Below the pieces are notes generated by a model, which made no database searches, was not told where the DNA came from, and saw nothing but the letters and a program-made list of their open reading frames with translations. From positions 62,001 to 126,000 of the forward strand of contig CBDBZO010000002.1 in the NCBI GenBank assembly GCA_965213595.1: 64,000 bases of DNA, in the 5' to 3' direction. The stretch is from JBCCFC01 sp965213595 (lineage in GTDB: Bacteria; Chloroflexota; Anaerolineae; Caldilineales; Caldilineaceae). This document shows, piece after piece, positions 8,236 through 16,575 of this stretch. Within the stretch, counting starts at the first letter, position 1, and every line of letters starts with the position of its first letter. The position numbers and the translations under genes are program-made.

Positions 8236-8739
8236 CTATCTTATCTCCGAAAGCGGAACCCACCCCGGCGGCGTCTGCTGATCGACGCCTTCGAGCAAGT
8301 TGATCCACGACGACGTATCCTGCAGTTGTCGATTCACCGGCGGCTGCAGCAGCGCGAGCTCGTCGCCGTACAGCAGCATCTCTCCGCTGCGCTCCCACGC
8401 CTGCACCCACACGCAGGGCATCTCCGGGATCACCTCGCAGTGGCCGTTGGCGCGCACGCCGCCGCAGGGGCCGTTGCGCAAATTTTTGGGGCAGGTCATC
8501 GGGCAGGTCATGCCCGTGCTGTGGAGGATGCACTGGCCGCACATCTGGCAGTTGAAGAGGTAACCTTTGGCGACCTCCTCGCTTTTGATCAGGGCGCGCT
8601 CGGTCATTTTAGGGTTCACGCGCTTGAGCAGCGGATAGAGCCGCGCCAGCACGCGCTTGGAGGCGGCATAGGTGATTTCCAGAAACTTGGGGTGGTTCTT
8701 AAGCCACTCGCTGCCCGGCGCGCGTCGTGCTTCTTTCAT
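8236..8739 (-). CDS. Methylenetetrahydrofolate reductase C-terminal-domain protein (MetV-like)
   Basis: A 167-residue Cys-rich protein of the MTHFR C-terminal family (PF12225 type). The cluster CQMCGQC, CPMTCPK and NGPCGGVRANGHCEV spans about residues 62-100 and should bind zinc or an iron-sulfur centre. In acetogens MetV pairs with MetF in an electron-transferring reductase. Here it precedes the MetF-like gene on the same strand, which supports the same pairing. Start ATG 8739 with a modest GGA upstream; the longer frame from 8793 runs through a repeat. Confidence 0.88.
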   Translation of the reverse strand: MKEARRAPGSEWLKNHPKFLEITYAASKRVLARLYPLLKRVNPKMTERALIKSEEVAKGYLFNCQMCGQCILHSTGMTCPMTCPKNLRNGPCGGVRANGHCEVIPEMPCVWVQAWERSGEMLLYGDELALLQPPVNRQLQDTSSWINLLEGVDQQTPPGWVPLSEIR

Positions 8740-8765
8740 GAGAGGAATTCCATTGGGAATTTTGG

Positions 8766-8797
8766 GACACGGATGAACACGGGCTGCGCACACGGAT
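8766..8797. repeat. ACACGGATG repeat upstream of metV
   Basis: Third copy (acacggatgaacacgggctg, then cgcacacggatt). A shorter inverted relative (aatccgtgttcatccgtgtc) lies at about 8932-8951. The 8740-8964 spacer holds only these repeats. Confidence 0.7.
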
Positions 8798-8964
8798 TGC
8801 AGAAGAAATCTGTCAGATGGAAATTGTACGCAGATTTTTACAGGTGAACGCAGATTTTTAGTCAGAAGTCTCTACGTCAATTTACGTGGCCCGATCGCAG
8901 CCCTCTACTTGAGTCCGGAAGCAGAAGAAAAATCCGTGTTCATCCGTGTCCATTCTCTGGTCCG

Positions 8965-9540
8965 TCAATCGGCGCGACGCGGTTCACACGTCATCTGGAT
9001 CAGCCGGTCGATCAACTGCTGGCGCAGCGTGGGCTCGATGCGGCCCTGGTTGAGGATTTCGGTGTAGAGGATGCCGTTGGTCGCCAGCAGCACCAGCGAG
9101 GCATCCACGCGCGGCAGGCCGTCCTGGGCCGCCAGCTCCTGCCAGTAGTCAAACTGGGCCTTGGCCAGCGCCTTGGCCTCCTCGCGCAGGCCGACAAAGG
9201 CCAGCAGCGACGCGCTCAAATGCGCCTCGCTGCTGGCGCGATTGCCCAACATGGCCCCCACATACGCCCGTGCCCAGCGACCGGGCACGTCGTTTGACCC
9301 CTGGCGTTCGAGTTCGGCGTGTAGCCGTTCTTCAAAGCCCTCCAGCAGGTGCTCCGTCAGCCCGCGCATCAACGCCTTCTTCGAAGGGAAATGATGCAGC
9401 AGGCCGCCCTTGCTCACGCCCGCTGCCTCGGCCACGGCGCTCAGCGTAAACTTGGTAAAGTAGCCCCCGCTGGCGACCATCTCTTTAAGTGCGTCAAGAA
9501 TTTGCTGGCGGGTAGCTTCGGCATCACGTTTGGCTGACAT
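8965..9540 (-). CDS. TetR/AcrR family transcriptional regulator
   Basis: A 191-residue protein. The N-terminal helix-turn-helix (about 12-60: RQQILDAL, FTLSAVAEAAGVSKGGLLHHFPSKKAL) is typical TetR. The C-terminal ligand-binding half resembles the TetR_C_33/YcdC-like group (DYWQELAAQDGLP). A perfect palindrome lies 11 bp upstream of the start codon, so autorepression is likely. Genes around it are on the same strand; its effector is unknown. Confidence 0.93.
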   Translation of the reverse strand: MSAKRDAEATRQQILDALKEMVASGGYFTKFTLSAVAEAAGVSKGGLLHHFPSKKALMRGLTEHLLEGFEERLHAELERQGSNDVPGRWARAYVGAMLGNRASSEAHLSASLLAFVGLREEAKALAKAQFDYWQELAAQDGLPRVDASLVLLATNGILYTEILNQGRIEPTLRQQLIDRLIQMTCEPRRAD

Positions 9541-9551
9541 GCAAGGATAAT

Positions 9552-9565
9552 ACCGTCCAGACGGT
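9552..9565. promoter_or_regulatory. Candidate TetR operator
   Basis: ACCGTC-CA-GACGGT, a perfect inverted repeat, lies 11 bp before the TetR start codon, continuing as CGGTTG. Position and symmetry fit an autoregulatory operator. Assignment to this regulator is inferred. Confidence 0.6.
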
Positions 9566-9603
9566 CGGTTGTCAAGGGGCGAAAATCTGGGGGATTTGCT
9601 TCT

Positions 9604-11097
9604 CTACCACGGCGACCGCACCGACCAATCCTGCTCCCGCGACCGCACCTCGCTCGGCTTGAACGCGGGTCGATATCCATTCTGCTGACTCTGCTGTCTG
9701 CCCTGCTGGCCCGGCATCCCTGCACCGTAGCCCACATGCGGCTTATGTGTGCGCTGGCGCTCGTTACGGGCGTGGCGAATCGCGTTTGAGTCGGCGACGC
9801 CGGGGCCAAAGTCGCCCGTGCGCGAAGCACCCGTGTGGGAACTCGTGAAACGATTGGCCGTGAACAGATCAATCGCGTGGCGGCTCTGGCGACGCTGGGC
9901 CAAGTCGGCTAGGATTTCGCCGATGACGCTGGCGAATTTGTAGCCGTGGCCCGTGCAAGCCGAGGCGTAGCTGACCTGCGGATACTCCGGGTGCAGGTCG
10001 ATCAGGAAGTGGCCGTCGGGCGAGTTGGTAAAGAGGCAGGTCGAGAGTGACATGGTTGCGCCCGCCGCCTGCGGGAAGTATTTGGCCGTGGCGTCGCGCA
10101 GCACCTGCTCGTCCGCCCACGTCAGCTCGCGGTCGAGCTCATCGGGGCGACCGTGCTCCTCGAAGTGGTGGTACTTGCCGATCTTGAAGCCGGGCACGCC
10201 GTGGATCGGGAAGCCGTAGAAGCGCCCTTCATCCACCAGTAAATTGAAGACCGGGAAGTTGTCCGGCTGGAATAGCTCCGGTCGCTCCGGCTGGAACCAG
10301 GCGAGCACCTGGCGCTCCGGCACGGCCAAGCCCTGCAGAAAGCCGAGCATCTGGTCGTTCCACGAGCCAGCGCTGATCACCAGGCTGTCGGCCTCGTAGA
10401 CGGCGCGCTCGGTGTGGACGCGCACGCCCTCGTGGTTGCCCAGCGGCTCCCAGCCCAGCACGGCCTCCCTCCCGTGAATCTGCGCGCCCAGCCGCATCGC
10501 CTCAAAGGCAAAGGCGACGATGCAGCGCTCCGGCACCAGAAAACCGCCCTGCGGCTGGTAGAGCGCCAGCTGATCCTGGGGCAAACCGTAGCCGGGGAAG
10601 CGCTGCGCCAGCTCCAGCCCGGTTAGCACCTCGTGCGGCAGGTCGAATTCGATGGCTGACTGCAGCGCGCCCTTGAAGACCCAGCTCTCGGCTGGCCCGG
10701 CGTCGATCGAGCCGTGCAGGTGCAGCAATTGCTCGCTCGCGTGATGTTGGCCGTAGCGCCGCTCGATGTCGCGCCACAGTTCATAGGCGCGCAGCAGCAG
10801 CATCACGTAGGACGAATCCTCGTAGTAGGGCAGCCGAATAATCCGCGTGTAGCCGTGAGACGAGCCCCGGTCGTGCGGGATGTCAAAGCGCTCCAGGCCG
10901 AGCACGCGCTGGCCGCGCCTGGCGAGCTGGTAGCAGGTCGCGCTGCCCATGCCGCCCACGCCGATCACGATGGTGTCGAAGCGGTTGGAGGGGTAGGTGG
11001 TTGTTGGTGGCTGGTGGCTGGTAGCTTGGGGATGGGATTGCTTACTGCTTGTTGCGTATTGGGTGCTTTGTCGGGGGGGGAAGTTCTGATTTGCCAT
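9604..11097 (-). CDS. FAD-dependent sarcosine/N-methyl amino acid oxidase
   Basis: A 497-residue protein of the MSOX/SolA family. After about 40 low-complexity residues the ADP-binding motif IVIGVGGMGSATCYQLARRG appears, then RGSSHGYTRIIRLPYYED. The Cys in STCLFTNSPDGHF corresponds to the covalent FAD attachment site in monomeric sarcosine oxidase. TGHGYKFASVIGEILADLA closes the fold. The enzyme would oxidatively demethylate an N-methylated amino acid, giving formaldehyde or methylene-THF and H2O2. About 75 residues past DLFTANRF have no family counterpart and are rich in Gln, Arg and Ser. Start ATG 11097 after AAAGAGAAATC. Confidence 0.88.
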   Translation of the reverse strand: MANQNFPPRQSTQYATSSKQSHPQATSHQPPTTTYPSNRFDTIVIGVGGMGSATCYQLARRGQRVLGLERFDIPHDRGSSHGYTRIIRLPYYEDSSYVMLLLRAYELWRDIERRYGQHHASEQLLHLHGSIDAGPAESWVFKGALQSAIEFDLPHEVLTGLELAQRFPGYGLPQDQLALYQPQGGFLVPERCIVAFAFEAMRLGAQIHGREAVLGWEPLGNHEGVRVHTERAVYEADSLVISAGSWNDQMLGFLQGLAVPERQVLAWFQPERPELFQPDNFPVFNLLVDEGRFYGFPIHGVPGFKIGKYHHFEEHGRPDELDRELTWADEQVLRDATAKYFPQAAGATMSLSTCLFTNSPDGHFLIDLHPEYPQVSYASACTGHGYKFASVIGEILADLAQRRQSRHAIDLFTANRFTSSHTGASRTGDFGPGVADSNAIRHARNERQRTHKPHVGYGAGMPGQQGRQQSQQNGYRPAFKPSEVRSREQDWSVRSPW

Positions 11098-11119
11098 GAT
11101 TTCTCTTTTAAGTGAACGG

Positions 11120-11602
11120 TCAGCCCAGCCACACGCCCTGCTTGCCAATAGCCTGCGCCAAATAGAGGAGCTGACCCACGTGGTGCGCTTCGTGGAAGTG
11201 AAAGTACGCCAGGCTGTCGCCGATCGTGTTGTCTTCGTATCCCGATGGCTGACACATCTCCTCATAGCTCATGCGGCCCAGGCCATGTACCAGTCGCGTC
11301 TGCGATTGGCGAAACGCCGCCACCAGATCGTCTAGCTTAACGACGCCCTCGTCGTCATCCACCACGTTGGCGGACGTGTGCCGATAGCGTGCCCGCTGCT
11401 CATCCGTCCAGACCGGCTCTTCGTCGACAAGACGCATCGCAAACGTGCGCGCCGAAACGACGTGCCCCAGCACCCAATTGATGGAGTTCGCCTCGACCGG
11501 CAGCTGGCGTAGACTTTCCTCATGGCTAAGGCTCACGATTTGCTTTTCAACCAGTTCGGCGTTGTAGCCAAATAGTTTGATTAGCGCTTGAGGATGAATC
11601 AT
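11120..11602 (-). CDS. DinB family protein
   Basis: A 160-residue four-helix protein of the DinB/DUF664 superfamily. The metal-binding histidines are visible: INWVLGHVV near residue 47 and AYFHFHEAHHVGQL near 133-141. Members include bacillithiol or mycothiol transferases and many uncharacterised metalloproteins. It ends 22 bp before the oxidase start on the same strand and could be cotranscribed. Confidence 0.88.
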   Translation of the reverse strand: MIHPQALIKLFGYNAELVEKQIVSLSHEESLRQLPVEANSINWVLGHVVSARTFAMRLVDEEPVWTDEQRARYRHTSANVVDDDEGVVKLDDLVAAFRQSQTRLVHGLGRMSYEEMCQPSGYEDNTIGDSLAYFHFHEAHHVGQLLYLAQAIGKQGVWLG

Positions 11603-11619
11603 TGATGCCTTCCTGTAAA

Positions 11620-11681
11620 GTGACCGTCACTGCCCAAACAAAACGCAACGTGCCCTTAAACGCGCGGGTAGTGACTGTCAC
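11620..11681. repeat. 61/62-bp hairpin repeat, copy 1
   Basis: Begins GTGACCGTCACTGCCC and ends GGGTAGTGACTGTCAC, two 11-bp palindromes of form GTGACNGTCAC with outer ends 62 bp apart. The flanking arm bases are also complementary, so the unit can fold into one long stem. It lies between the dinB-like and gcvT-like genes. Confidence 0.75.
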
Positions 11682-11729
11682 TTGGGCACGCCCGCCAAAC
11701 ACGGTCAAGCCTGACAATTGCTCGATCCG

Positions 11730-11790
11730 GTGACCGTCACTGCCCAAACAAAGTTGGGTGGGCCAGTTGGTCGTGGACAGTGACAGTCAC
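11730..11790. repeat. 61/62-bp hairpin repeat, copy 2
   Basis: Begins GTGACCGTCACTGCCCA and ends TGGACAGTGACAGTCAC, 61 bp in all. It abuts the stop codon of the gcvT-like gene and may serve as its 3' hairpin. Confidence 0.78.
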
Positions 11791-13014
11791 CTACCCTTGA
11801 TACTTCGCCCGCAGTCGATTGCCCGCCGGGTCAAAGAACGGCGTCTGTGCGACCGTCGCCACCACCTGCCGACCGGCGGACTGCACGAGCAGCTTGGCGC
11901 CGGGCCAGGCGTGGGTCGTGCGCACGTAGGCCAAGGCGAGCATCTTGCCCACGGAGTGGCCCTTGGCGCTGGCGGTGATGTGGCCGACCGGCTCGCCCAG
12001 ACTTTCGGCGTCGACCGGCTCGCCCGTCTCCGGGCCGCTAAAGCGCTGCGGCTGGAAGCTCGACACGTCGCCAATGCTGTAAACTGGATCGTCCGCGCTG
12101 GCGGGCGCGGGCGCGTCGAGCGTGAGGCCGACCCAGCGCTCGTCGATGCCGCGCTCCTGCACCTGCAGCAGCGCCTCGCGGCCAATGAAGTCGCGCTTTT
12201 TGAAGCGAATCCAGCGGTCGAGGCCCACATGGAAGGGCGTGTAGTTTTGATTGATATCCTTGCCGTAGAGCGGCAGCGCCTTTTCGATGCGCAGCGACTG
12301 CATCGCGCCCACGCCGTAGGGCTGCAAACCATATTCGCGGCCCGCACTCAGCAAAAATTCCCACAGCGCAATCGCCTCCTCGGCGGGCGTGTAGAGCTCG
12401 TAGCCCAGCTCGCCCGTGTAGCCGGAGCGCGACAGCACGACGCTGATGGTGTCCTCGTCCGTGTCGACCACGGCAGGGGTGAAGCGGAAAAAGCGCAGCC
12501 GCTCCACGTCCGCCTCGCGCACAATCGACTTGAGCAGGTCGCGCGAGCGCGGCCCCTGCACCACCGGCAGCGCAATCCCGGATGAAATTTCGGTGACGTA
12601 GGTGCTGCTGCCGATGCTGTGGTCGCGGATCCACTGCGCGGCCTCCTTGCGCGGCGCAGAGGAGAGCGTCACCATGAAGTGCTCGTCGTTAAATTTGTAG
12701 ACGGTCACGTCGTCGACGATGCCGCCCTCCTCGTTGCACATCGTCGTGTAGCGCACCTGCCCCGGCTCCATATTTTGCAGCTCGTTGACCACGAGCCGGT
12801 TGAGCAGCCGCTCCGCCCCCGGCCCCTTTACGTCCACTTCGCCCATCGACGACAAATCCTGCATCCCCACGTTGGTGCGCGTGTTCACGTGCTCGTCCCG
12901 CGCCGAGGTGTAGGCGTCCGGGAAGAGGTAGTCGCCGCCGCCGCGCAGCAGGTTGCCTGCGTGGCGCAGGTGGTAGTCGTGGAGGGGGGAGCGTCGGGTT
13001 GGCATGGGTTGCAT
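11791..13014 (-). CDS. Aminomethyltransferase (GcvT/DmdA-like) family protein
   Basis: A 407-residue folate-binding T-protein homologue: N-terminal GcvT fold (SPLHDYHLRHAG, GMQDLSSMGEVDVKGPGAERLLNRLVVN, YTTMCNEEGGIVDDVTVY), then SGYTGELGYELYTP and the C-terminal barrel (VGHITASAKGHSVGKMLALAYV). Members move one-carbon units from glycine, dimethylglycine, sarcosine or DMSP to THF. GcvH and GcvP are absent nearby, and a sarcosine-oxidase-like gene lies downstream. A methylamine or methyl-sulfur demethylase role is therefore more likely than glycine cleavage; this is inference. Start ATG 13014, with an alternative at 13005. Confidence 0.88.
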   Translation of the reverse strand: MQPMPTRRSPLHDYHLRHAGNLLRGGGDYLFPDAYTSARDEHVNTRTNVGMQDLSSMGEVDVKGPGAERLLNRLVVNELQNMEPGQVRYTTMCNEEGGIVDDVTVYKFNDEHFMVTLSSAPRKEAAQWIRDHSIGSSTYVTEISSGIALPVVQGPRSRDLLKSIVREADVERLRFFRFTPAVVDTDEDTISVVLSRSGYTGELGYELYTPAEEAIALWEFLLSAGREYGLQPYGVGAMQSLRIEKALPLYGKDINQNYTPFHVGLDRWIRFKKRDFIGREALLQVQERGIDERWVGLTLDAPAPASADDPVYSIGDVSSFQPQRFSGPETGEPVDAESLGEPVGHITASAKGHSVGKMLALAYVRTTHAWPGAKLLVQSAGRQVVATVAQTPFFDPAGNRLRAKYQG

Positions 13015-13026
13015 AGGTTGGTGGAA

Positions 13027-13796
13027 TTAGTCAAAGGTTTTGAGGTAAGCAATGAGGTCGGCGGCGTCTTGTTTGGATAGGCTTTGGCCGTAGGTTTGCG
13101 GATGTATAAATGACTGATAGCCAGTAACGATAGACGCAGCGGGAAGGACAATTGATTCAAGAAGATATTGTTCTGTACTCACCGCTTTACCTGTATAGCT
13201 TTCGCTTTGCCAAGTGGCTTGAGCACGTTCAATGAGCATTTGATTTTGACTATACTCATAGTCGCTCGCTCCATAGCTTGGTCCTGACGCAGGAATAGAT
13301 GGATCAGCGAGGTGGCAAGCAGAGCACCCAGATGCCTCGTGGAGTTCTTCTCCGCGCACTGCATCGCCCTGGGGAAGTGCTATCTGAATATTCGTGCCGA
13401 CCTGGTTTGCTACCGTTGGTGTCGGTGAAGGAGTAGGGAGTCCTCGTAGGGCATAGCTGGACTCGTTCCCTACAGAACGTGACCACCTCTTAAATTCAGC
13501 CGCTACGTCAGCTAGCTCTTCGCTCGAAAAGTTTTCCTGCTGCGACAGCGCTTGTAAAGATTGAGCTATCTGCAATCCTGCTCGCGCTTGCTCACGGTCG
13601 ATCCCAAGTGTGGGCGCAAAAAGTACTATCGTGTTGGTTCTCTCTGCTAGCGCACTCACCCATCCACGAGTGACTTCGTCGTTGGTGGGCGGTGAGTTTG
13701 CAAATTCATCGAGCAGAAGCTCGGCAAATGTATTGAAGTAACTGAAAGTAAATACGACAAGAGCTGTGGGACTTTCTAGTAGACTAGCAGACATCA
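13027..13796 (-). pseudogene. Cytochrome c lipoprotein, C-terminal fragment cut by IS630 element
   Basis: The frame carries about 255 residues after the IS boundary: a helical region (ELLLDEFANSPPTNDEVTRGWVSA), a Pro/Thr linker, then a c-type heme site CSACH in GEELHEASGCSACHLADPS with a distal Met region and the C-terminal DAADLIAYLKTFD typical of class I cytochromes c. Upstream codons in the open frame (13797-14079) are merely the complement of the transposase. The N-terminal half with its lipoprotein signal lies at 14985-15429. The stop is 12 bp from the gcvT-like start. Confidence 0.8.
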
Positions 13797-14490
13797 AATG
13801 ACGGATAGAGTTTGTGGAGTTTGATGCGTGCATCCTCCACAGAGAAGCGCCAGAGCGCCTTTGTTTCAGCAGCGTTGCGCGGTGTTTCCCAGGCGGCGAC
13901 TCGCTCAACAAGTGCTTTCTGGTCAGGGATGCGCGCCTTGAGGGACTGACGCTGCAAGACGCTGAACTCAATTTCAGCCATGTTGAGCCAACTGCCGTGT
14001 TTGGGTGTATAGTGAATTTCGAGCTTTTCGATGAGGCGCCGCGCTTCTTCGGGCGGGAAGGCTTCGTAAAGCGAGGCAAGCTTATGGGTATTCAAGTTGT
14101 CCATGACCAGCACGATGCGCTCCGCCTGGGGGAAATGGACGTCGACCAGGTCGCGCATACAGTGCGCAAAGTCCACTTTGGTGCGGCGGTCGGTTACCTT
14201 GACGTGTCGCCAGCCCTCAAGCGGGGCGAAGAAGAGAAAGAGATTGCTCGTGCCGTTGCGCTCGTACTCATAATCGTACTTGGCCACCTCTCCCGCTCTA
14301 GCGGGTAAGGGCAGACGGGTCTCTTTGGTCAGTTGCTTGCTCGTTTCATCAAAGCAGACCAGCGGGCGCTGCGGGTCATGTGGTCGATGGTAGACCTCCA
14401 GCACATCTTCCATGGCACAGACGAAATCCGCGTTTTGCTCTGGCGGGATGCACCATTGTTCGTTCAGCCAGGGTTTGATCTCGTTTTTTT
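13784..14490 (-). CDS. IS630-family transposase, OrfB (frameshift product)
   Basis: The catalytic part of the transposase. It holds DDE residues in VCFDE, LVMDNLNTHK and PKHGSWLNMAEIE, the IS630 signature. No good start exists. Reading back into the A8 run gives KKNEIKPWLNEQW, the conserved IS630 linker, so it is made by -1 frameshifting from OrfA. A standalone ATG at 14413 would lack the linker. The stop codon at 13784 lies outside the inverted repeat, in target DNA. Confidence 0.85.
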
Positions 14491-14985
14491 TAACGTCTGG
14501 CGCACAGTCTCGCCCGAAATGGTCTCGACCACTTCGAGTTCAATCAGCTTGTCTGCCAGCATCTGTAGCGTCCACGAGTCGCGACCATCTGGCGGTGCGC
14601 TACACGCTATCTGCACCAGTCGCGCTTCGCCTTCGCCATCCAGCACCTTGCTCCGCGTTTGGCGTGGATGCTTGTGGTTGATGGCCGCGTCAATGCCCTG
14701 TTCTACACACTTCTCCCGCGTGCGCTCGACCGTGCGTCTGGAGGTCTGCAAGGCGTTGATAATCTCTGCATCCTTGCTGCCGCCGCCCGCCTGCGCCTCA
14801 TCGGCCATCAGCAGAATTCGTGCCCGTTTCAAGCGCCCGGCATTGCCGGTTCCTTTATTAACCAACGCCGTCAGACGGTCTCGTTCGGCGTTCTCTAATC
14901 GCACTCTGTATAGTTTGGCTGGCATCGCTTCCTCCTGAATCTATGCTTTCAGGTAAGCTTGCCTCTCTTTTGACTATCCGTCAAT
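13797..14985 (-). mobile_element. IS630-family insertion in a cytochrome c gene
   Basis: About 1.19 kb bounded by the inverted ends TGACGGATAG (left 13800-13809; right as CTATCCGTCA, about 14973-14982). It separates two halves of one cytochrome gene. Two overlapping transposase frames lie inside, joined by a run of eight A on the coding strand. Exact ends and the target duplication are uncertain by a few bases. Confidence 0.82.
14464..14925 (-). CDS. IS630-family transposase, OrfA (helix-turn-helix half)
   Basis: A 153-residue DNA-binding N-terminal half: LTALVNKGTGNAGRLKRARILLMAD, AEIINALQTSRRTVERTREKCVEQG and HPRQTRSKVLDGEGEARLVQIA. The frame ends nine codons after a run of eight A (T run at 14484-14491), the slippery site that joins it to OrfB. 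Start ATG 14925 behind AGGAGGAAGC. Confidence 0.88.
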   Translation of the reverse strand: MPAKLYRVRLENAERDRLTALVNKGTGNAGRLKRARILLMADEAQAGGGSKDAEIINALQTSRRTVERTREKCVEQGIDAAINHKHPRQTRSKVLDGEGEARLVQIACSAPPDGRDSWTLQMLADKLIELEVVETISGETVRQTLKKTRSNPG

Positions 14986-15429
14986 ATCTTGCTGATGAAC
15001 TACTAGTTCCGACCTCTCTACCTGATTCGTAACGTAATCAGCGAATTCAAAAACCGACTCGAAATCTTCTGTGTTGGCAATACGCTTGGGGTCCAGCTCA
15101 AGTCCGAGGGTTTCACCTTCTTCTGCAATGCGCTTACGAAAATAACCCGAATAACCATATTCTGCTAACAATGGCTCTCTCGCCGTCGCAGTAAAGGTCA
15201 TTCGAGCAAGCTGATAGCCAAGACCACGAAGTGATAACACTTCTTCTTGCGTTAATGAAATTTGCGATGCGGCTGCCTGCGGCTGCGGCGTTGAGATAGA
15301 CGTCGCCACCGGCGGCAGCGCAAGCGGCGTGTGGACGACCTGCACAATTTTGGCTTCGACGGGAAACTGCATGGCGCAAGAGGTCAACAATAGGCAGGCT
15401 GACAGAAATGGCAAAATTTTGCGCGTCAT
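14985..15429 (-). pseudogene. Cytochrome c lipoprotein, N-terminal fragment
   Basis: About 148 residues from ATG 15429, with a lipoprotein signal (MTRKILPFLSACLLLTSC; lipidated Cys at residue 18), a Pro/Gln linker and a helical domain (LRGLGYQLARMTFTATAREP, EDFESVFEFADYVTNQVER). The open frame ends at 14974, just inside the IS. Together with 13027-13796 it would make a lipoprotein of about 400 residues with one heme, presumably an outer-face electron carrier. A short product could still be secreted but would lack the heme site. Confidence 0.75.
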
Positions 15430-15481
15430 TGCGTCTCTTTCTAAAGTAAAGTCACGTTGAGAATAAGAGTTTGAGGAGCCA

Positions 15482-15542
15482 GTGACAGTCACTGTCCAGA
15501 CAAAATGGGGGAAGCTCTCCAGCTGTGGACAGTGACAGTCAC
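15482..15542. repeat. 61/62-bp hairpin repeat, copy 3
   Basis: GTGACAGTCACTGTCCA at the left and TGGACAGTGACAGTCAC at the right give a 17-bp stem broken only at the A-A centre of each palindrome. It lies between the ABC permease stop and the cytochrome start, both on the minus strand. Confidence 0.8.
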
Positions 15543-15579
15543 TTAGACGATGATCTCCTGCTTTCGTTTTGCGCGCACT

Positions 15580-16452
15580 TTACGTATTCGGAATGCGCCT
15601 CTCCATGGTGCGCACTAGCAGCGATAGGACAATCGTCATTGCCAGGTAGAGAAAGGCGACGATGGAGAGCGTCTCCATGTAGCGGAAGGTGCTGGCGGCG
15701 TAGGTATTGCCCAGCCGCGTAATGTCCTGCACGCCGACAAACGAGACGAGCGCCGAATCCTTGAGCATGGCGATAAAGTTGTTGCCCAGCGGCGGCAGCA
15801 CGCGGCGCACGGCCTGCGGCAGCACAATGTGGCGCATCGTCTGCCAGCGGCTCATGCCCAGGCTCATCGACGCTTCGTGCTGACCGTGGCTAATGCTTTC
15901 GATGCCCGCGCGGAAGACTTCGCTCAGAAAGGCGCTGTAGCCGATTACCAGGGCCAGGATGGCGCGCACCTGAAAGTCGAGGTCGCGCACGCTAAAGCTG
16001 GCGAGCGCCTCGCCCACGCCCACCAGCCCCACTCCCGCCAGCAGCCGCCCGCCCCAGTTGATCCCGTCCACCAGCCCCGGCGCCCCCACGAAAACAATGT
16101 AGAGCAGCAGCACCAGCATCGGCACGCCGCGAATAATCTCCACGTAAAACGAGGTGATTTCCTGCACCACGCGGTTGTGCGACAGCCGCAGCAACCCCAC
16201 CAGCAGCCCCAGCGCCATCGCGCCCGCATAGGCCACGAGCGTCACGTAGACGGTGATGCCGATGCCGCTGGAGAGGGCGTTGAAGATCAGCCGGTAGTCG
16301 GGATTGGTAAGAATGGTGTAGAGCAGCCACGCGCCCAGCAGCGTCGCCGCCAGCAGCCAGTAGGGCGTGCGCGCAAAGATATCCTTCGCGACGTGTCGCC
16401 GGGGAGCAACGCGCTGGGTGGAAGGGCGCTGTGCCGTTGATTGAACAGCCAT
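15580..16452 (-). CDS. Polar amino acid ABC transporter permease (HisM/GlnP type)
   Basis: A 290-residue inner-membrane protein with the His/Glu/Gln/Arg/opine permease pattern: GIGITVYVTLVAYAGAMALGL, SFYVEIIRGVPMLVLLLYI, and the EAA loop EASMSLGMSRWQTMRHIVLPQAVRRVLPPLGN. Five or six membrane spans are visible. ATG 16452 is chosen because GGAG lies 8 nt before it; the TTG at 16464 would place that GGAG inside the gene. The binding protein lies immediately upstream. No cognate ATPase gene is in the window. Confidence 0.93.
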   Translation of the reverse strand: MAVQSTAQRPSTQRVAPRRHVAKDIFARTPYWLLAATLLGAWLLYTILTNPDYRLIFNALSSGIGITVYVTLVAYAGAMALGLLVGLLRLSHNRVVQEITSFYVEIIRGVPMLVLLLYIVFVGAPGLVDGINWGGRLLAGVGLVGVGEALASFSVRDLDFQVRAILALVIGYSAFLSEVFRAGIESISHGQHEASMSLGMSRWQTMRHIVLPQAVRRVLPPLGNNFIAMLKDSALVSFVGVQDITRLGNTYAASTFRYMETLSIVAFLYLAMTIVLSLLVRTMERRIPNT

Positions 16453-16477
16453 ACGATTCTCCAAAGCAAAGAAAAAT

Positions 16478-16557
16478 GATCAACGAAGGGCACGAAGAGA
16501 CGCGAAGAAAGAAGGGTAACCATCTTCCTTCGTGCTCCTTCGCGCCCTTCGTTGATT
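16478..16557. repeat. CACGAAGG hairpin between binding protein and permease
   Basis: An imperfect 80-bp inverted repeat (GATCAACGAAGGGCACGAAG and CTTCGCGCCCTTCGTTGATT). Relatives occur at 45727-45808 and 56359-56418. Its place just after the binding-protein gene would allow partial termination or 3' protection of that message. Confidence 0.75.
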
Positions 16558-16575
16558 GGCTCTGCTAAACTTGGC

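Noticed and set aside
9604..9830. A separate gene in the C-terminal tail of the oxidase
   Set aside because: The tail is continuous with the oxidase frame and shows no start site or recognisable domain of its own.
13797..14079. N-terminal 95 codons of the frame that continues into the cytochrome fragment
   Set aside because: They are the complement of the IS630 transposase and not part of the cytochrome.
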